DNA of 64,000 nt. It comes from Hofstenia miamia (Eukaryota; Xenacoelomorpha; Acoela; Hofsteniidae). Numbering within the stretch: position 1 is the stretch's first letter; each line of letters begins with the position of its first letter. Below the pieces are notes generated by a model. That model searched no databases. It had not been told where the DNA came from and saw only the letters and a list, made by a program, of their open reading frames with translations. The DNA is taken from the NCBI GenBank assembly GCA_900660155.1, contig CABFPE010000043.1, forward strand, positions 1,021,771 to 1,085,770, in the 5' to 3' direction. A program made the position numbers and the translations under genes. Below, one piece after another: positions 36,701 to 45,600 of the stretch.

Positions 36701-39700
36701 AAATCAGAGAACATACAGAGCGCAAGAAGGGTTCTATACTCATTATTGGACAAACTCGAGAGAAAACTTAGACCCACTGGTGAAAAATTATGTGATTAAA
36801 CCTTCGAACAGTGCAGCAAAATGGCCTTTTAACTCCCGAAAAAATGGAGATTGCTCTGGACGCAAAGGGAATTCTGCAGTTATTCGCGAGGGTTTCGTTG
36901 GATATACGGCCAAGCGTATAAATATTCATCAATCTACTCATCAGCGTATTCTTAGGTACATGTGAGGCCCATGATGATTTAAAGCTACATATAAGGCATA
37001 TATTAAACCTATTCTTCACAAGGGGGAGGAGGATAAACTTACCCTCCAAGTGAATTTTTATTAATAACTTTTTTTAAATCAAATTTGAAAGGATGGCTGA
37101 TATTTTCACCATTAAATTTAGTTTTACACATTCTGTGAAAATTTTAGGGTGAAAGCACTTTATCAATATAGAAATATAAAAATGACTAGACAAAAACAAA
37201 AAATGCTGACATTAGCATTAATAACTACAAATTAATATGCCTTAAGGTATTACTAGACCCTATAATTTGTGTTTTGAATAGAAAAATATTAAAAGTTGAC
37301 CAAAAATAATAACCATTTTGACATCAGATGCCTCTTCGCATTTTCACTATTTTTGTGCAAAAAATGCCGACGTCAGCAAAAATGTCTAGTTAAAAATTTT
37401 ATTTTTAGAATTTTTTCCAAATTTTCATTCCATATTACCTTTATGTCAAACTTCGTGGCAATAACATTTATACATCAAAAACAAACCTGGGGGTATATTT
37501 TTACCCCCTAATCTGTGAAACCAATGTACAAAAAAATGTTGTGACAAATACCTTGTATTTTGCTAATTTAATAATATAGTTTACTTAATATAGGCTTGAT
37601 AATTAACACAGTTTCTATTGCTTATAAGATTGCTAATTTTTAGAACTATATATAAGTTTATTAATATATAGAAGATGCAAAGGTGCATGCGGTCATTTAA
37701 TACATGTAATTGATTCACTCAGTGAACCTCTAAAGAAAATTAGGACTATAACTCTCCAATTTTGTCATTTTTAATGAATATTGATGAGTTTCTTTTTGAA
37801 TGCCATATACACATCTTCTGTATAAAATCATTTTATTTATTCTTCAAACTTTTGTATATTTATAGGAATTATTTTTCATGTTTGAGAAGGCTTGAAGTTT
37901 GCGGATTGCCATGTTTCGCAGTGCTAAAATATTGCTAAAATTTCAAGTACTAAAATAAAACAATTAATGTAGCAAAATAGATAAAGTTTATTATTCAAAT
38001 GTAAGAATAAAAGTATCGTGCTAAGAAAGCAACAAATACGTTGATTTACTCAGAACAATTTTTTGACGTTTTTCCAGAAGGCCACAACTAACATATGATT
38101 GCATTTCTGCAACTGTTTATCCCTGTCTGAGAAAGTTCTTAGCAAATGTTCTCATCCAAATAAGCTAATCTTAAACCTTAGAACTGAAAAATGAGGAATC
38201 TCAAAGCTGAATTATAAACGTAAAATAACGCCAATCAACAGTTGCTTTAATACAAAATGGACTTATTGTGGCACAGTTAAACAATCAGTTTCAAACAATG
38301 CTGCATGTATCATTTTGGTTGCTCTAGTTATTTAACAAACATTTTTACATTTTGCACCAAAAAGTGGCATGTGCTCTCCTTCGCTGCACCACTGAACATT
38401 TTCATAATGTGTAATGCATGTTCCAAAAATAATTTAAATACAAAATTAGAAAACGTAATGTACGATATAAATTCTCAACGTTTAAAAATATAACAAAATA
38501 TAAATCACGTTACTTAAATTGACTTATATCGTAAAGTTTTTCCAAAGTTTTGATAAAAAAAGTAAATTGAGAATCTCAAATAAAGCATTAAAAGTTCACA
38601 TTTTAAATAAAACTAAAATTAAGAACAAAGAAAAATTACGCACACTATTATTTTTAGAACATGCGCATAATGGCTAAATAAAAGACGTTTTCAAATCAAT
38701 ATACGTCAACAAAATTTTAAAAACATCTATAAAAAGCTGCTTACGACATATTCAGTAACTGTGTAGTTGGCAAATGACCTTGACGTTTCAAAAATATTGA
38801 AGGCTTTCTGCAATTTCTTTGGCGTAATTACTTTTAATGTAGATGGCAGTTTCCTATAAATTATAAATTGTTAGTATTGAGTCGGGTTAGATTTTTTGGA
38901 TCAGGTCTATCAAAATAAATCACGACAGATCAGGTTTCAGGCCAGGTATGAGACATCACAAATCAGGCCCAGGTCAAAACAGGATTAGAATCAGGCTTGA
39001 AAGCACCCATGTCGTGTTTTTAATTGAAATTAAAATTAAAATTGAAATTGAAACAATTTGTTATTTAATTTCCAAATATTCAGTTAATTTTATGCATTTC
39101 TGTTCAAAACAAAATGTTTTTTTACTCATAAAACATTCATACTTATAAATACTTCTAAATTTAAAAAAATCTTCTATCTAGCACACTATAACAAAAACTA
39201 TGCAAATTTTGTTAAAGTTTTTCAAACTTTGAAGGAATCAAATATTTATCTTCTTTCAGTTTTAATGTATATGAATTAATAACTGCAACATGTAACATTA
39301 GCAAAGCGAATTGGTGCATAAACTAATGATATAAAGTAGAGCAGTGCGGAGAAGGGATTTCTGATGCCGTACTCGCCCTTAAAAGGTTCATATATACACG
39401 TAATCGTAAACTCTATACCCGTACTCACCGAATACCCGTGCATTCAATTTACAACAATTAATACATTGATATCTCTGAGTTATAAATAGCAAAAACTATG
39501 CAAAACTTGTTACTTTGGACTGTGATGGTTTTGATGGACTTAAAAATAGCATTGTAATGGAGTTGAGTTGCTTGATGTTTAAATAATACGTTTCAGACGG
39601 TTTATAACCATTTGCTAATAAAGTTTCCAAAAGAATTGTTGAACTCTATAACATTACCTTTTTGCAATTTACCTGCTGATTTTCTTATTTATTCATATAA

Positions 39701-41045
39701 GGATTAACCTAAAATACCTATTTTGAACTTTCCCAAAGAATTAACAAGAATCAGAAAAAAATGTTTTTCTGGAATTGTGGATAAAACTATGATAATTAAC
39801 CCTAAAAAACCTATTGTGCTTCTAAAGTCAAAAACCGTTTCTCCACGAAATTGGGTTCAGATAATAAAGTGGTTCAAAGTCCATGGCAGCAGCAACTAGC
39901 ATCAACTATATTATTTCTGTCAATGACCACCTAAGTTTTGGCCGATGCACCGTGGGCAAACTCAGAAATCCTCGCGCGGTTATGAGCGCTTAAAATTGTT
40001 TTAAAGAAACATCAATAATTTTACAAAAATACCTGTGTTGTTTAGGGTTTAATTAAAATTAAACAAACTTTGTATGACATGAAGCAAGTTGTACTTTATA
40101 CTTGAATGACATTTATTGAACTGATTAAAAATATTTAATATTCGAAACCAATCATGCGTTTATCCCCAAATTCAAAAGTTCCAGAATTATTTTACTGGTT
40201 CGTTCTTCGAAAAACCCGACCACCGACCAAGATTAAATTTTCAATGGCTGAATTTCACCATAACCATATCCTAAGCAACCACATTTATCGAATCCATTAT
40301 AAAATGATGACATACTAGAAGACTAATATAGTGGGACATATTGTTCTAGAAACAATAAACAACTCCCGTGCACATTATATGATTTCCAGTAAACTACTGC
40401 TAGTAAACCGGTGCAGTAGAGAAGTTAACAAATTTTGATGACGGATGGTAAAATGTCCTAACACTAAAGGAACTTCAATAATTCCTATCAATTACAAAAC
40501 AACCGCTTTATCACTTGAATCACTAAATTCTTGTTCTCTTTTGCATTATATTTTAGATTGACAGATGACCACAAGTGACATTATCAACAATGTTAAATTC
40601 TTGAAATTTAATCAAATAAAAAACGATGGTAGGTCAAATCATTTATTAAACACTGATTAGGGATGAAATAAAAAAACTTAGTTAGCAAAGTGTTTAATGA
40701 GTTATTGAATCACAATTTCTGAATCAAAAGTAAAAGACTATGCATCACAGCAGCTTACTTCCAAATTAAATATTCATGAACTTAAAGGATGCTTACAAAT
40801 GAGAAATTGAAAAAAAACTTACTTCTCTAGATAATATGTTTTCTCCGTGTAGTGACCTTTACCCATTACCGGATCTTCAATCTGCTTTCTGATGTTGTAG
40901 AGAATACCACCACCACCCCCTGTCTGTTCCTTGCCAAATTCTTGATGGGTGTAAAAATAGCCTCTTTCATACTAAATCATTGATCAATAAACATTTAAAC
41001 CATTACCTATTTACCTCTTCTAAGGTATATGGCTGCGGGATTCTG
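23308..41045 (-). CDS. Phosphatidylinositol transfer protein (PITP)-like gene, 8 exons assembled, first coding exon missing
   Basis: Exons found on the minus strand join into about 272 residues, close to the roughly 270 of animal PITPs, so only about six N-terminal residues are missing. They encode, in order, RIPQPYTLEE, YERGYFYTHQ with a GGGGG loop, GKGHYTEKTYYLE, KLPSTLKVITPKK, TVTEYV, KTFKITLES, DYNEKTDPLKIY with KAGRGHF, and MFSLCDQWYDVSLDEIEE. These follow the PITP fold. The Y-T-x-K motif holds the Thr and Lys that contact the inositol headgroup in mammalian PITP-alpha (T59, K61). Family role: moving phosphatidylinositol and phosphatidylcholine between membranes. The tryptophan pair used for membrane docking (W-W-G in vertebrates) is replaced by I-P-G, and the Asn and Cys near the headgroup site (N90, C95) are not conserved. 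Introns range from 43 bp to about 8.5 kb. The splice model is inferred from phase and GT-AG sites. Confidence 0.85.
23359..24822. other. Intron of the PITP-like gene with (TA) array at 23921-23940
   Basis: Open frames of 60-67 codons on the plus strand here are without motifs. A (TA)n tract is at 23921-23940. Nothing else supported. Confidence 0.5.
24823..24945 (-). CDS. PITP-like gene, exon with C-terminal helices (MFSLCDQWYDVSLDEIEERE)
   Basis: Acceptor AATTTAG before 24945, donor GAGCAG|GTATAT after 24823; 123 nt, phase 0 at both ends. It matches R-x-x-F-C-W-x-D-x-W-x-x-x-T-M-x-x-I-R-x-x-E of PITPs. Confidence 0.9.
25154..25324 (-). CDS. PITP-like gene, exon DYNEKTDPLKIY...KAGRGHF...
   Basis: Acceptor ACTTAG before 25324, donor TTTGAG|GTATAT after 25154; 171 nt, phase 0 at both ends. 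It corresponds to the D-Y-K-x-E-x-D-P...K-T-G-R-G-P...Y-K-L-V-T-V segment of PITPs. The membrane-docking W-W is replaced by I-P within TVRCTIPGVGLLKN. Confidence 0.9.
25586..26558. repeat. 486-bp direct duplication flanking a single N (probable unmerged contig overlap)
   Basis: Bases 25586-26071 repeat as 26073-26558 around the N at 26072. The identical 71-codon minus-strand open frames at 25655-25870 and 26142-26357 are one locus seen twice. Within the unit are GC-rich blocks (GGCCCGCCCGGGCACGCGGG near 26038, GTGGGCGGC near 25680) that resemble ends of an hAT-like non-autonomous element starting CAGTGGCGG. Confidence 0.9.
27090..28000 (+). pseudogene. hAT-type transposase relic (in PITP-like intron, opposite strand)
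   Basis: The open part 27103-27306 ends FSNASKWLGCVPHNLQLVIG then DGMK. This is the C-x-x-H-x-L-Q-L-V-x-x-D motif of hAT transposases. After it come LDKKSLTFSKRVSKRIQ, an R-W-S-S-x-Y-like block (about 27390-27405, T-x-V-R-W-S-S-L) and a decayed region with matching helices. Stops are frequent. The neighbourhood (26.7-27.1 kb) has complementary copies of a GGATCCATATYCA-like sequence that may mark element ends. Dead cut-and-paste transposase. Confidence 0.65.
28001..29724. other. Intronic AT-rich DNA with a short G/C-rich patch
   Basis: Near 28080-28105 a TACGGGTACGGGTAGG patch stands out from the AT background. A similar GGGTACTGGCGGG patch lies near 28547. These may be ends of non-autonomous hAT-like elements. 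No gene seen. Confidence 0.4.
29725..29825 (-). CDS. PITP-like gene, putative exon DLQHLTIGGIMRHADKAAVV...
   Basis: Acceptor GTGTAG before 29825 and donor GATGAG|GTTTGA after 29725; 101 nt. Phase matches both neighbours when the second donor of the preceding exon is used. Its position fits the segment before D-Y-x-x-x-x-D-P, but the usual Y-I-D-I motif of PITPs is not recognisable, so the assignment is the weakest of the set. Confidence 0.5.
30173..30257 (-). CDS. PITP-like gene, exon encoding ...EKTFKITLESKQCSEQTDNV
   Basis: Acceptor GCATTTAG before 30257. It matches the F-x-I-x-I-E-T segment followed by x-x-x-E-N-V. Two donors are possible: GAT AAT|GTACGT (exon ends 30177) or four bases later GTAC|GTTTTT (ends 30173). 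Only the second keeps phase with the next exon found. The intron upstream (to 38744) is about 8.5 kb and holds a Gypsy element. Confidence 0.7.
30258..33781. other. Large intron of the PITP-like gene, left part: TA arrays and a 170-bp repeat
   Basis: Contains (TA)n tracts at 30300-30335, 32218-32249, 33502-33533 and 33722-33752. A 76-codon plus-strand reading at 31303-31530 with one stop (WLRTSRKLIYLWENPELTG, then KRTFRVRPTYDNV) looks coding-like but I do not recognise it. The motif AGAGCGCC occurs at 32758-32767, 33449-33459 and 33482-33492, each followed by an A/T stretch ending in ATG. Confidence 0.4.
32059..33705. repeat. 170-bp exact direct repeat, second copy starting right after an N
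   Basis: Bases 32059-32228 recur exactly at 33536-33705. The second copy begins directly after the N at 33535. Unlike the other N-flanked duplications, 1.3 kb of different sequence lies between the copies. It may be a misplaced contig or alternative haplotype joined in a (TA)n array. Confidence 0.85.
33830..34355 (+). pseudogene. Gypsy-type Gag remnant
   Basis: The first half reads FMDAIEADEKPDKVRIGILL and CLGDAANEIF; after a frame change near 34080-34115 the second half (to 34355) reads NLNIDQYVHLLRTQAKRCNF then LQDSLIRDRTIFSVQDIRLQ. This matches the capsid region of Gypsy Gag proteins (F-x-x-x-L-x-x-x-A-x-x-C-x-F-G-x-x-x-D-x-L-I-R-D-R-x-V-x-G-I). The open frame starting at 33921 is out of frame for its first 50 or so codons and only its second half is real. 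Gag forms the particle in which reverse transcription takes place. Confidence 0.8.
34360..34610 (+). pseudogene. Gypsy-type nucleocapsid region (zinc knuckles, broken)
   Basis: In shifting frames: C-R-Q-C-D-R-K-H-A-P followed by C-P-A-F-G-K-I-C-N-K-C-D-K and N-H-F-A-I-K-C-S. The pattern C-x2-C...H...C and C-x2-C-x4-H-x4-C is typical of retrotransposon RNA-binding knuckles. A frameshift near 34490 disrupts it. Confidence 0.65.
34740..35010 (+). pseudogene. Gypsy-type aspartic protease remnant
   Basis: NIKVDTGAQCNVVPQKLL holds the catalytic D-T-G (about 34756-34764). After a frame change comes GGQTIRISDEVKLPI and, at the end, SKAILGLETSMKSGIL, which fits the I-L-G-x-x flap/core strand of retropepsins. 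A stop at 34803 breaks it. The enzyme cuts the Gag-Pol precursor. Confidence 0.75.
35120..35749 (+). pseudogene. Gypsy-type reverse transcriptase remnant (3' end deleted)
   Basis: KKYDDVFSGYGRVEDIYEIP is the usual lead-in (D-V-F-x-G-x-G). Then come PPIRYPFSLIRRLKTKL, AGIIANVDEVTSWVGSIAIV, NSDLRLTFDNKTLNQQINRE, YHYPPYN, a decayed YFTVVNLSNCYWYIPL (motif A, Asp changed to Asn) and IAIHDDICIAIATKEEHVE (motif C, with H-D-D). The sequence breaks off just after motif C at the 27-bp repeat. Loss of the first catalytic Asp and the deletion show it is inactive. Confidence 0.8.
35777..38744. other. Large intron of the PITP-like gene, right part
   Basis: No supported gene. At 36350-37050 (plus) there are coding-like fragments in several frames, e.g. 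HCQPSEVCDFCRKCNC, KLKDVFTGLGKYRSKR and NGLLTPEKMEIALDAKGILQ. The D-V-F-T-G-L-G phrase recalls a retroelement protease/RT junction, so a second decayed Gypsy-like copy is possible. The rest is AT-rich and featureless to me. Confidence 0.35.
38745..38853 (-). CDS. PITP-like gene, exon encoding KLPSTLKVITPKK...VTEYV
   Basis: Acceptor TTATAG before 38853, donor GTC|GTAAGC after 38745; 109 nt. The first base completes AAG across the splice. It corresponds to the L-P-x-x-L-K-x-x-x-P...Y-x-x-T-E-Y segment of PITPs. The preceding intron (38854-40822) is about 2.0 kb. Confidence 0.82.
38870..39010. repeat. Degenerate CAGG/TCAGG-rich patch
   Basis: Short repeats of the type ATCAGGT / CAGGCCCAGGTC starting TCGGGTTAG. 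Such G-rich degenerate arrays near one end are typical of some non-autonomous hAT elements. No terminal repeat was identified. A related patch with CCCGTACTC repeats lies at 39340-39440. Confidence 0.35.
40823..40971 (-). CDS. PITP-like gene, exon with glycine loop and Y-T-x-K motif
   Basis: Acceptor GATTTAG before 40971, donor GAGAA|GTAAGT after 40823; 149 nt, phase 0 in, phase 2 out. It encodes YERGYFYTHQEFGKEQ, a run of five Gly, then GKGHYTEKTYYLE. The preceding intron (40972-41014) is only 43 bp. Confidence 0.88.
41015..41045 (-). CDS. PITP-like gene, exon encoding RIPQPYTLEE
   Basis: Acceptor TTTTAG before 41045 and donor GAG|GTAAAT after 41015. The exon is 31 nt and its first base completes a codon begun upstream. 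It matches the first strand of PITPs (K-E-Y-R-I-x-L-P...V-E-E-Y). The upstream exon with the ATG should lie beyond 41045, possibly in the gap at 41816-42674. Confidence 0.75.
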
Positions 41046-41538
41046 CTAAAACAATTCTTTTGTAATAAACATCATATTGCAAAAAGCTCACTGATAAATG
41101 TTTTCATTTCAAGAAATAATCGCTTCTTATTCTATATCTATTTATAGAAAAACAAATTGTCTGACATCTACCAAAAGCAAACACAGAAATTTACATTCCA
41201 GCACTCAATTAGGTTATCTAGAAAAACGGTAGAGAAAACATAATGAATAAAAACGATCTGTACTTAATGTAAAGAAATAATAAGGGATTAAAATATTTAA
41301 TTAAAAAATCCAGCATTGTAAAAGATGAGTTGGTTTTTTAATAAATATAACTTGAAAGAGCATTATATTATATATTCTTTAAAAAATTTAACTATCCGAT
41401 GCACGTTGGCTACGCCAATTTCAAACAAGCATGAATTTCTGCCCTCGCTTAACAGCCGAAAATATGTTGATCACCGATGCTGCGGATAATCAAGGATTGA
41501 CTGTATAAGTGCAAATATGTTAGAAGTAAAGTTAAGTC

Positions 41539-41815
41539 ATATATATATATATATATATATATAACTAGAAATCTATAATTTATTGGAATCCCTTAAAACT
41601 ATGTATCTCCGATTACACGACTATAATGAAAGCTTTTCCTAAAAAATTGGAAGAAACTGCCACAATATCGAAAACTATTTAATAAATGGTAGTTCTCATA
41701 TCCATACGTATATAACATATAGAATGAGTAATACGTAAATACAGTGACAAGCATATATACTATTCATATCAACACACATTTATATATATATATATATATA
41801 CATATGGATATATAT
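41539..41815. repeat. (TA)n arrays leading into the 859-N gap
   Basis: Tracts at 41539-41563 and 41780-41815; the second stops at the gap. The gap probably reflects a longer TA array. Confidence 0.9.
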
Positions 41816-42674
41816 NNNNNNNNNNNNNNNNNNNNNNNNNNNNNNNNNNNNNNNNNNNNNNNNNNNNNNNNNNNNNNNNNNNNNNNNNNNNNNNNNNNNN
41901 NNNNNNNNNNNNNNNNNNNNNNNNNNNNNNNNNNNNNNNNNNNNNNNNNNNNNNNNNNNNNNNNNNNNNNNNNNNNNNNNNNNNNNNNNNNNNNNNNNNN
42001 NNNNNNNNNNNNNNNNNNNNNNNNNNNNNNNNNNNNNNNNNNNNNNNNNNNNNNNNNNNNNNNNNNNNNNNNNNNNNNNNNNNNNNNNNNNNNNNNNNNN
42101 NNNNNNNNNNNNNNNNNNNNNNNNNNNNNNNNNNNNNNNNNNNNNNNNNNNNNNNNNNNNNNNNNNNNNNNNNNNNNNNNNNNNNNNNNNNNNNNNNNNN
42201 NNNNNNNNNNNNNNNNNNNNNNNNNNNNNNNNNNNNNNNNNNNNNNNNNNNNNNNNNNNNNNNNNNNNNNNNNNNNNNNNNNNNNNNNNNNNNNNNNNNN
42301 NNNNNNNNNNNNNNNNNNNNNNNNNNNNNNNNNNNNNNNNNNNNNNNNNNNNNNNNNNNNNNNNNNNNNNNNNNNNNNNNNNNNNNNNNNNNNNNNNNNN
42401 NNNNNNNNNNNNNNNNNNNNNNNNNNNNNNNNNNNNNNNNNNNNNNNNNNNNNNNNNNNNNNNNNNNNNNNNNNNNNNNNNNNNNNNNNNNNNNNNNNNN
42501 NNNNNNNNNNNNNNNNNNNNNNNNNNNNNNNNNNNNNNNNNNNNNNNNNNNNNNNNNNNNNNNNNNNNNNNNNNNNNNNNNNNNNNNNNNNNNNNNNNNN
42601 NNNNNNNNNNNNNNNNNNNNNNNNNNNNNNNNNNNNNNNNNNNNNNNNNNNNNNNNNNNNNNNNNNNNNNNNNN
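41816..42674. other. Assembly gap (859 N)
   Basis: Unknown bases directly upstream (minus-strand sense) of the PITP-like gene's first recognised exon. The missing ATG exon could be here. The 323-residue open frame across the gap is an artefact. Confidence 0.98.
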
Positions 42675-45600
42675 TACTAAGGCTTAAAACCGGACAATCT
42701 GTAGAACAATTCTGATATTCAATTCAGATTGGTTCTCTTATGAAATGCAAAATTAGATGTTAATAGAATGTACCTTCAACTCGTTGAAAAACTAAGATGG
42801 TAACCCTATTAGAACTTAATGACTTGTAACAGCAACAGTTGGAATTGAAAAAATATATATTGGAAAATTTAAAACACTTTGATTTGAACCAATTCTAAAA
42901 ATTTCAATTCAATAATCATTGTTGGATTGATACAGTGCCATTAAATATTCATTTTAACTTTCTCAACAATTGTAACTTCAGTTCAATATAATCAACCAGT
43001 ATATGCTAAAATTTTAAACATATAATGGAGTGTTTGACTTGCATAGTTCATAACTTAGTTGACATCCTACGATAATTTAAATTACACCAAGAAGGGCATT
43101 GAACTATAAAATTAAGTAAAACTTTTGCTAAATTGATAAAGCGTATGAGAGATGAGTCTGGGGGCAAATGTTATTAAAATGTCTCACGAAGTGACATGAA
43201 GACAAATGAAATGTTTACAAAATAAATTGCAATGCTAAATTAGTTTTACATTTGTAACAATTGATTTTGTTTTTTAGTGACGTCCAATCCACCAATCTCC
43301 ACTGAACTGAACTACACTTAACCGTTTATTACTTTAATACCTTAAAAATAAATTCCTTTATTGCTGGACAATGAGCCATTAATATGGGACAATGCCGCTT
43401 AATCGATTTCCTTTAATCGAAAAAACATCTAATGCGACATCTAGCGGAAATTTCATGAAGTTTTTAAAATGAAATCCATTAGCAGCAAAAATGGATCCAT
43501 AAGCAATATATAGAAAAATATCATTGAACTAGATAACGTTGTAGATATATTTTGCCAAAACATCAAAAACTCCATGTAATAGAAAAGCTTCCAATGAAAA
43601 CACATTTTAGAAGAAATTGACTAAAAAATCTGTGCAATTAAGTTCAACTTCTTTAACAATAATAAAAAAACACATTGGATTAAAGAATATTTCTGCATCA
43701 TAATATAGAGACAAGACTAAAAGGAAAATCGTAATAGTACTTATATATAATTTCCAATTGAAGCCAATCTCTCGTCAATAAGACATGACGGTCCAAGCAA
43801 GATTTAAAAGAACTTAAGTAATGTCACAATCTAGTTGTGTTTAAACGCTATATTCATGCATTGCATTCAAATAGCAGTAAACAGGAGAATTCAATGGTAT
43901 GTATAAAGACTACAGTAGAATATTAAAGTTGAAGGAGCTGCTTTGTATTTGTTTTATTCATATTTTTAAAAATTAAATGAACATTAGGCTGTTTTGAAAT
44001 TATTGTCTTAAACATTAGGCTGTTTTGAAATTATTGTCTTAAAGGAAAGTCAAACATGGTTGCTGATTCTATGTGTATTTCTAAGTGTCACTACTTTTAT
44101 TGGACACTTTTAACATGCTCATTAATTTCAATTCTTGGAACAAAAGTTATGCAATTGATTACAAGAAAGCTAAGCGAAATGCGAGTTAAAAACATTAGGC
44201 TACAAACTTTTGAAATTGATTATGCTAATTGGGCTGGAACTGAATAAGAGTTTGATAATTGCCAATTCTAGGCAAATCAAAATTGTATTTGCCCACAATT
44301 GCTGGAACACTCAATTAAACAATCATTAGGTCAAGTTCAATGTGTATATGCAAATAAGGCTTACTTAAAATACTGCCAAACCATCCACAGTAAATTAAGA
44401 AGATAGGCGATTGAAAAATCAATCATTGCTTAGTTCGTTAGAAAACAATCTATATTTCGTAAAATGCATTGATTTTGCTTTTACCCTTAATTACTAATAA
44501 CTGAGTTAATAATTACTTATTTATTAATTATATATTATAAAGAACATAAATTCATAATTTACTTTTTCAACTTACTAGTGAACGAAAAATCGATACAAGC
44601 AACATATCACACTTTTTCCAAAAAAATGAAAAATATATTAATTTTTTACTGCTGTTCTAAATACACTTTTAAATAAATCAATAAACTTAAAATGTTAATT
44701 CCAAGATTCAATCGAGAATTACAATGCCTAAGCTTTTGATAAAGGCGTCTTCTATTTCAATGTAATAAATGATCTGTCCATAGGCAATTATACAACGCGA
44801 TGTGAAGTGCGCAGACATAACATTTGAATACCATCAAATTGGAAATGGTAAATTTGAAAAAAATGTTTGCTTTAGGGTTAGATTACATTTAGATTTGTAG
44901 AGTTGAAGTGTGCAATAATTAACAAACTTTTGGAAGCAAACTTTAAAATAAATAAGATAAAGTTTTCACAAATTAAAAAGAGTTTTAATTATAAAATCTA
45001 ATTTATTACCATCCCAATTAAATAGAAAAGCAATTGATTTTCTATAACAGTAATAATGTAAGGAAACTGCGGGAAATAAATTACAAAAACTGAAACAATC
45101 ATTTAAAACAAAGTCCGACTTAATTGGAATTGGATAAAGTAGGGAACATCAATATTTGTTTATAGTCAGATACAGAATAACTTTCTTCCCAACGCAAAGA
45201 AAAAACATATAAACCGCAAGTTAAAATGGTTGTGCGTGGGTTAAACAAGTAAACATATTAATTTGTTATTTAGAATGTCTAGTGAATGAGTATTTGAAAA
45301 ATGGGCTTTATCAAATTTCACCAGACCTAAATCTAGAAGGACGTCTTTATTATGAAAATCTAAATATATAGTATTATTTCTAAACTCTTCATCCATTTAC
45401 TGCAAGGCAAAACTCAGTAATGCGTTTAGAAGTTAGATATTCAATAGCTACATACGAAAGCCTTTAAAATGACGAAAATAAAGTGGTTGGAAAAACGAAC
45501 AAAATATTCTAAAAAATAGAAAATACTAAAATGCAGTTTTAACAAAACAAAATATGAACTGTTCAAAAAAATAGAATCTTTAACATTATTTCGACGTTCC

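Noticed and set aside
36352-37050. Gene-like fragments on the plus strand
   Set aside because: Pieces lie in several frames without clear splice sites; only a vague retroelement phrase (D-V-F-T-G-L-G) is seen, so not listed as a gene.
41744-42715. 323-residue open frame
   Set aside because: Almost entirely unknown bases (N gap) between a TA array and unrelated sequence.
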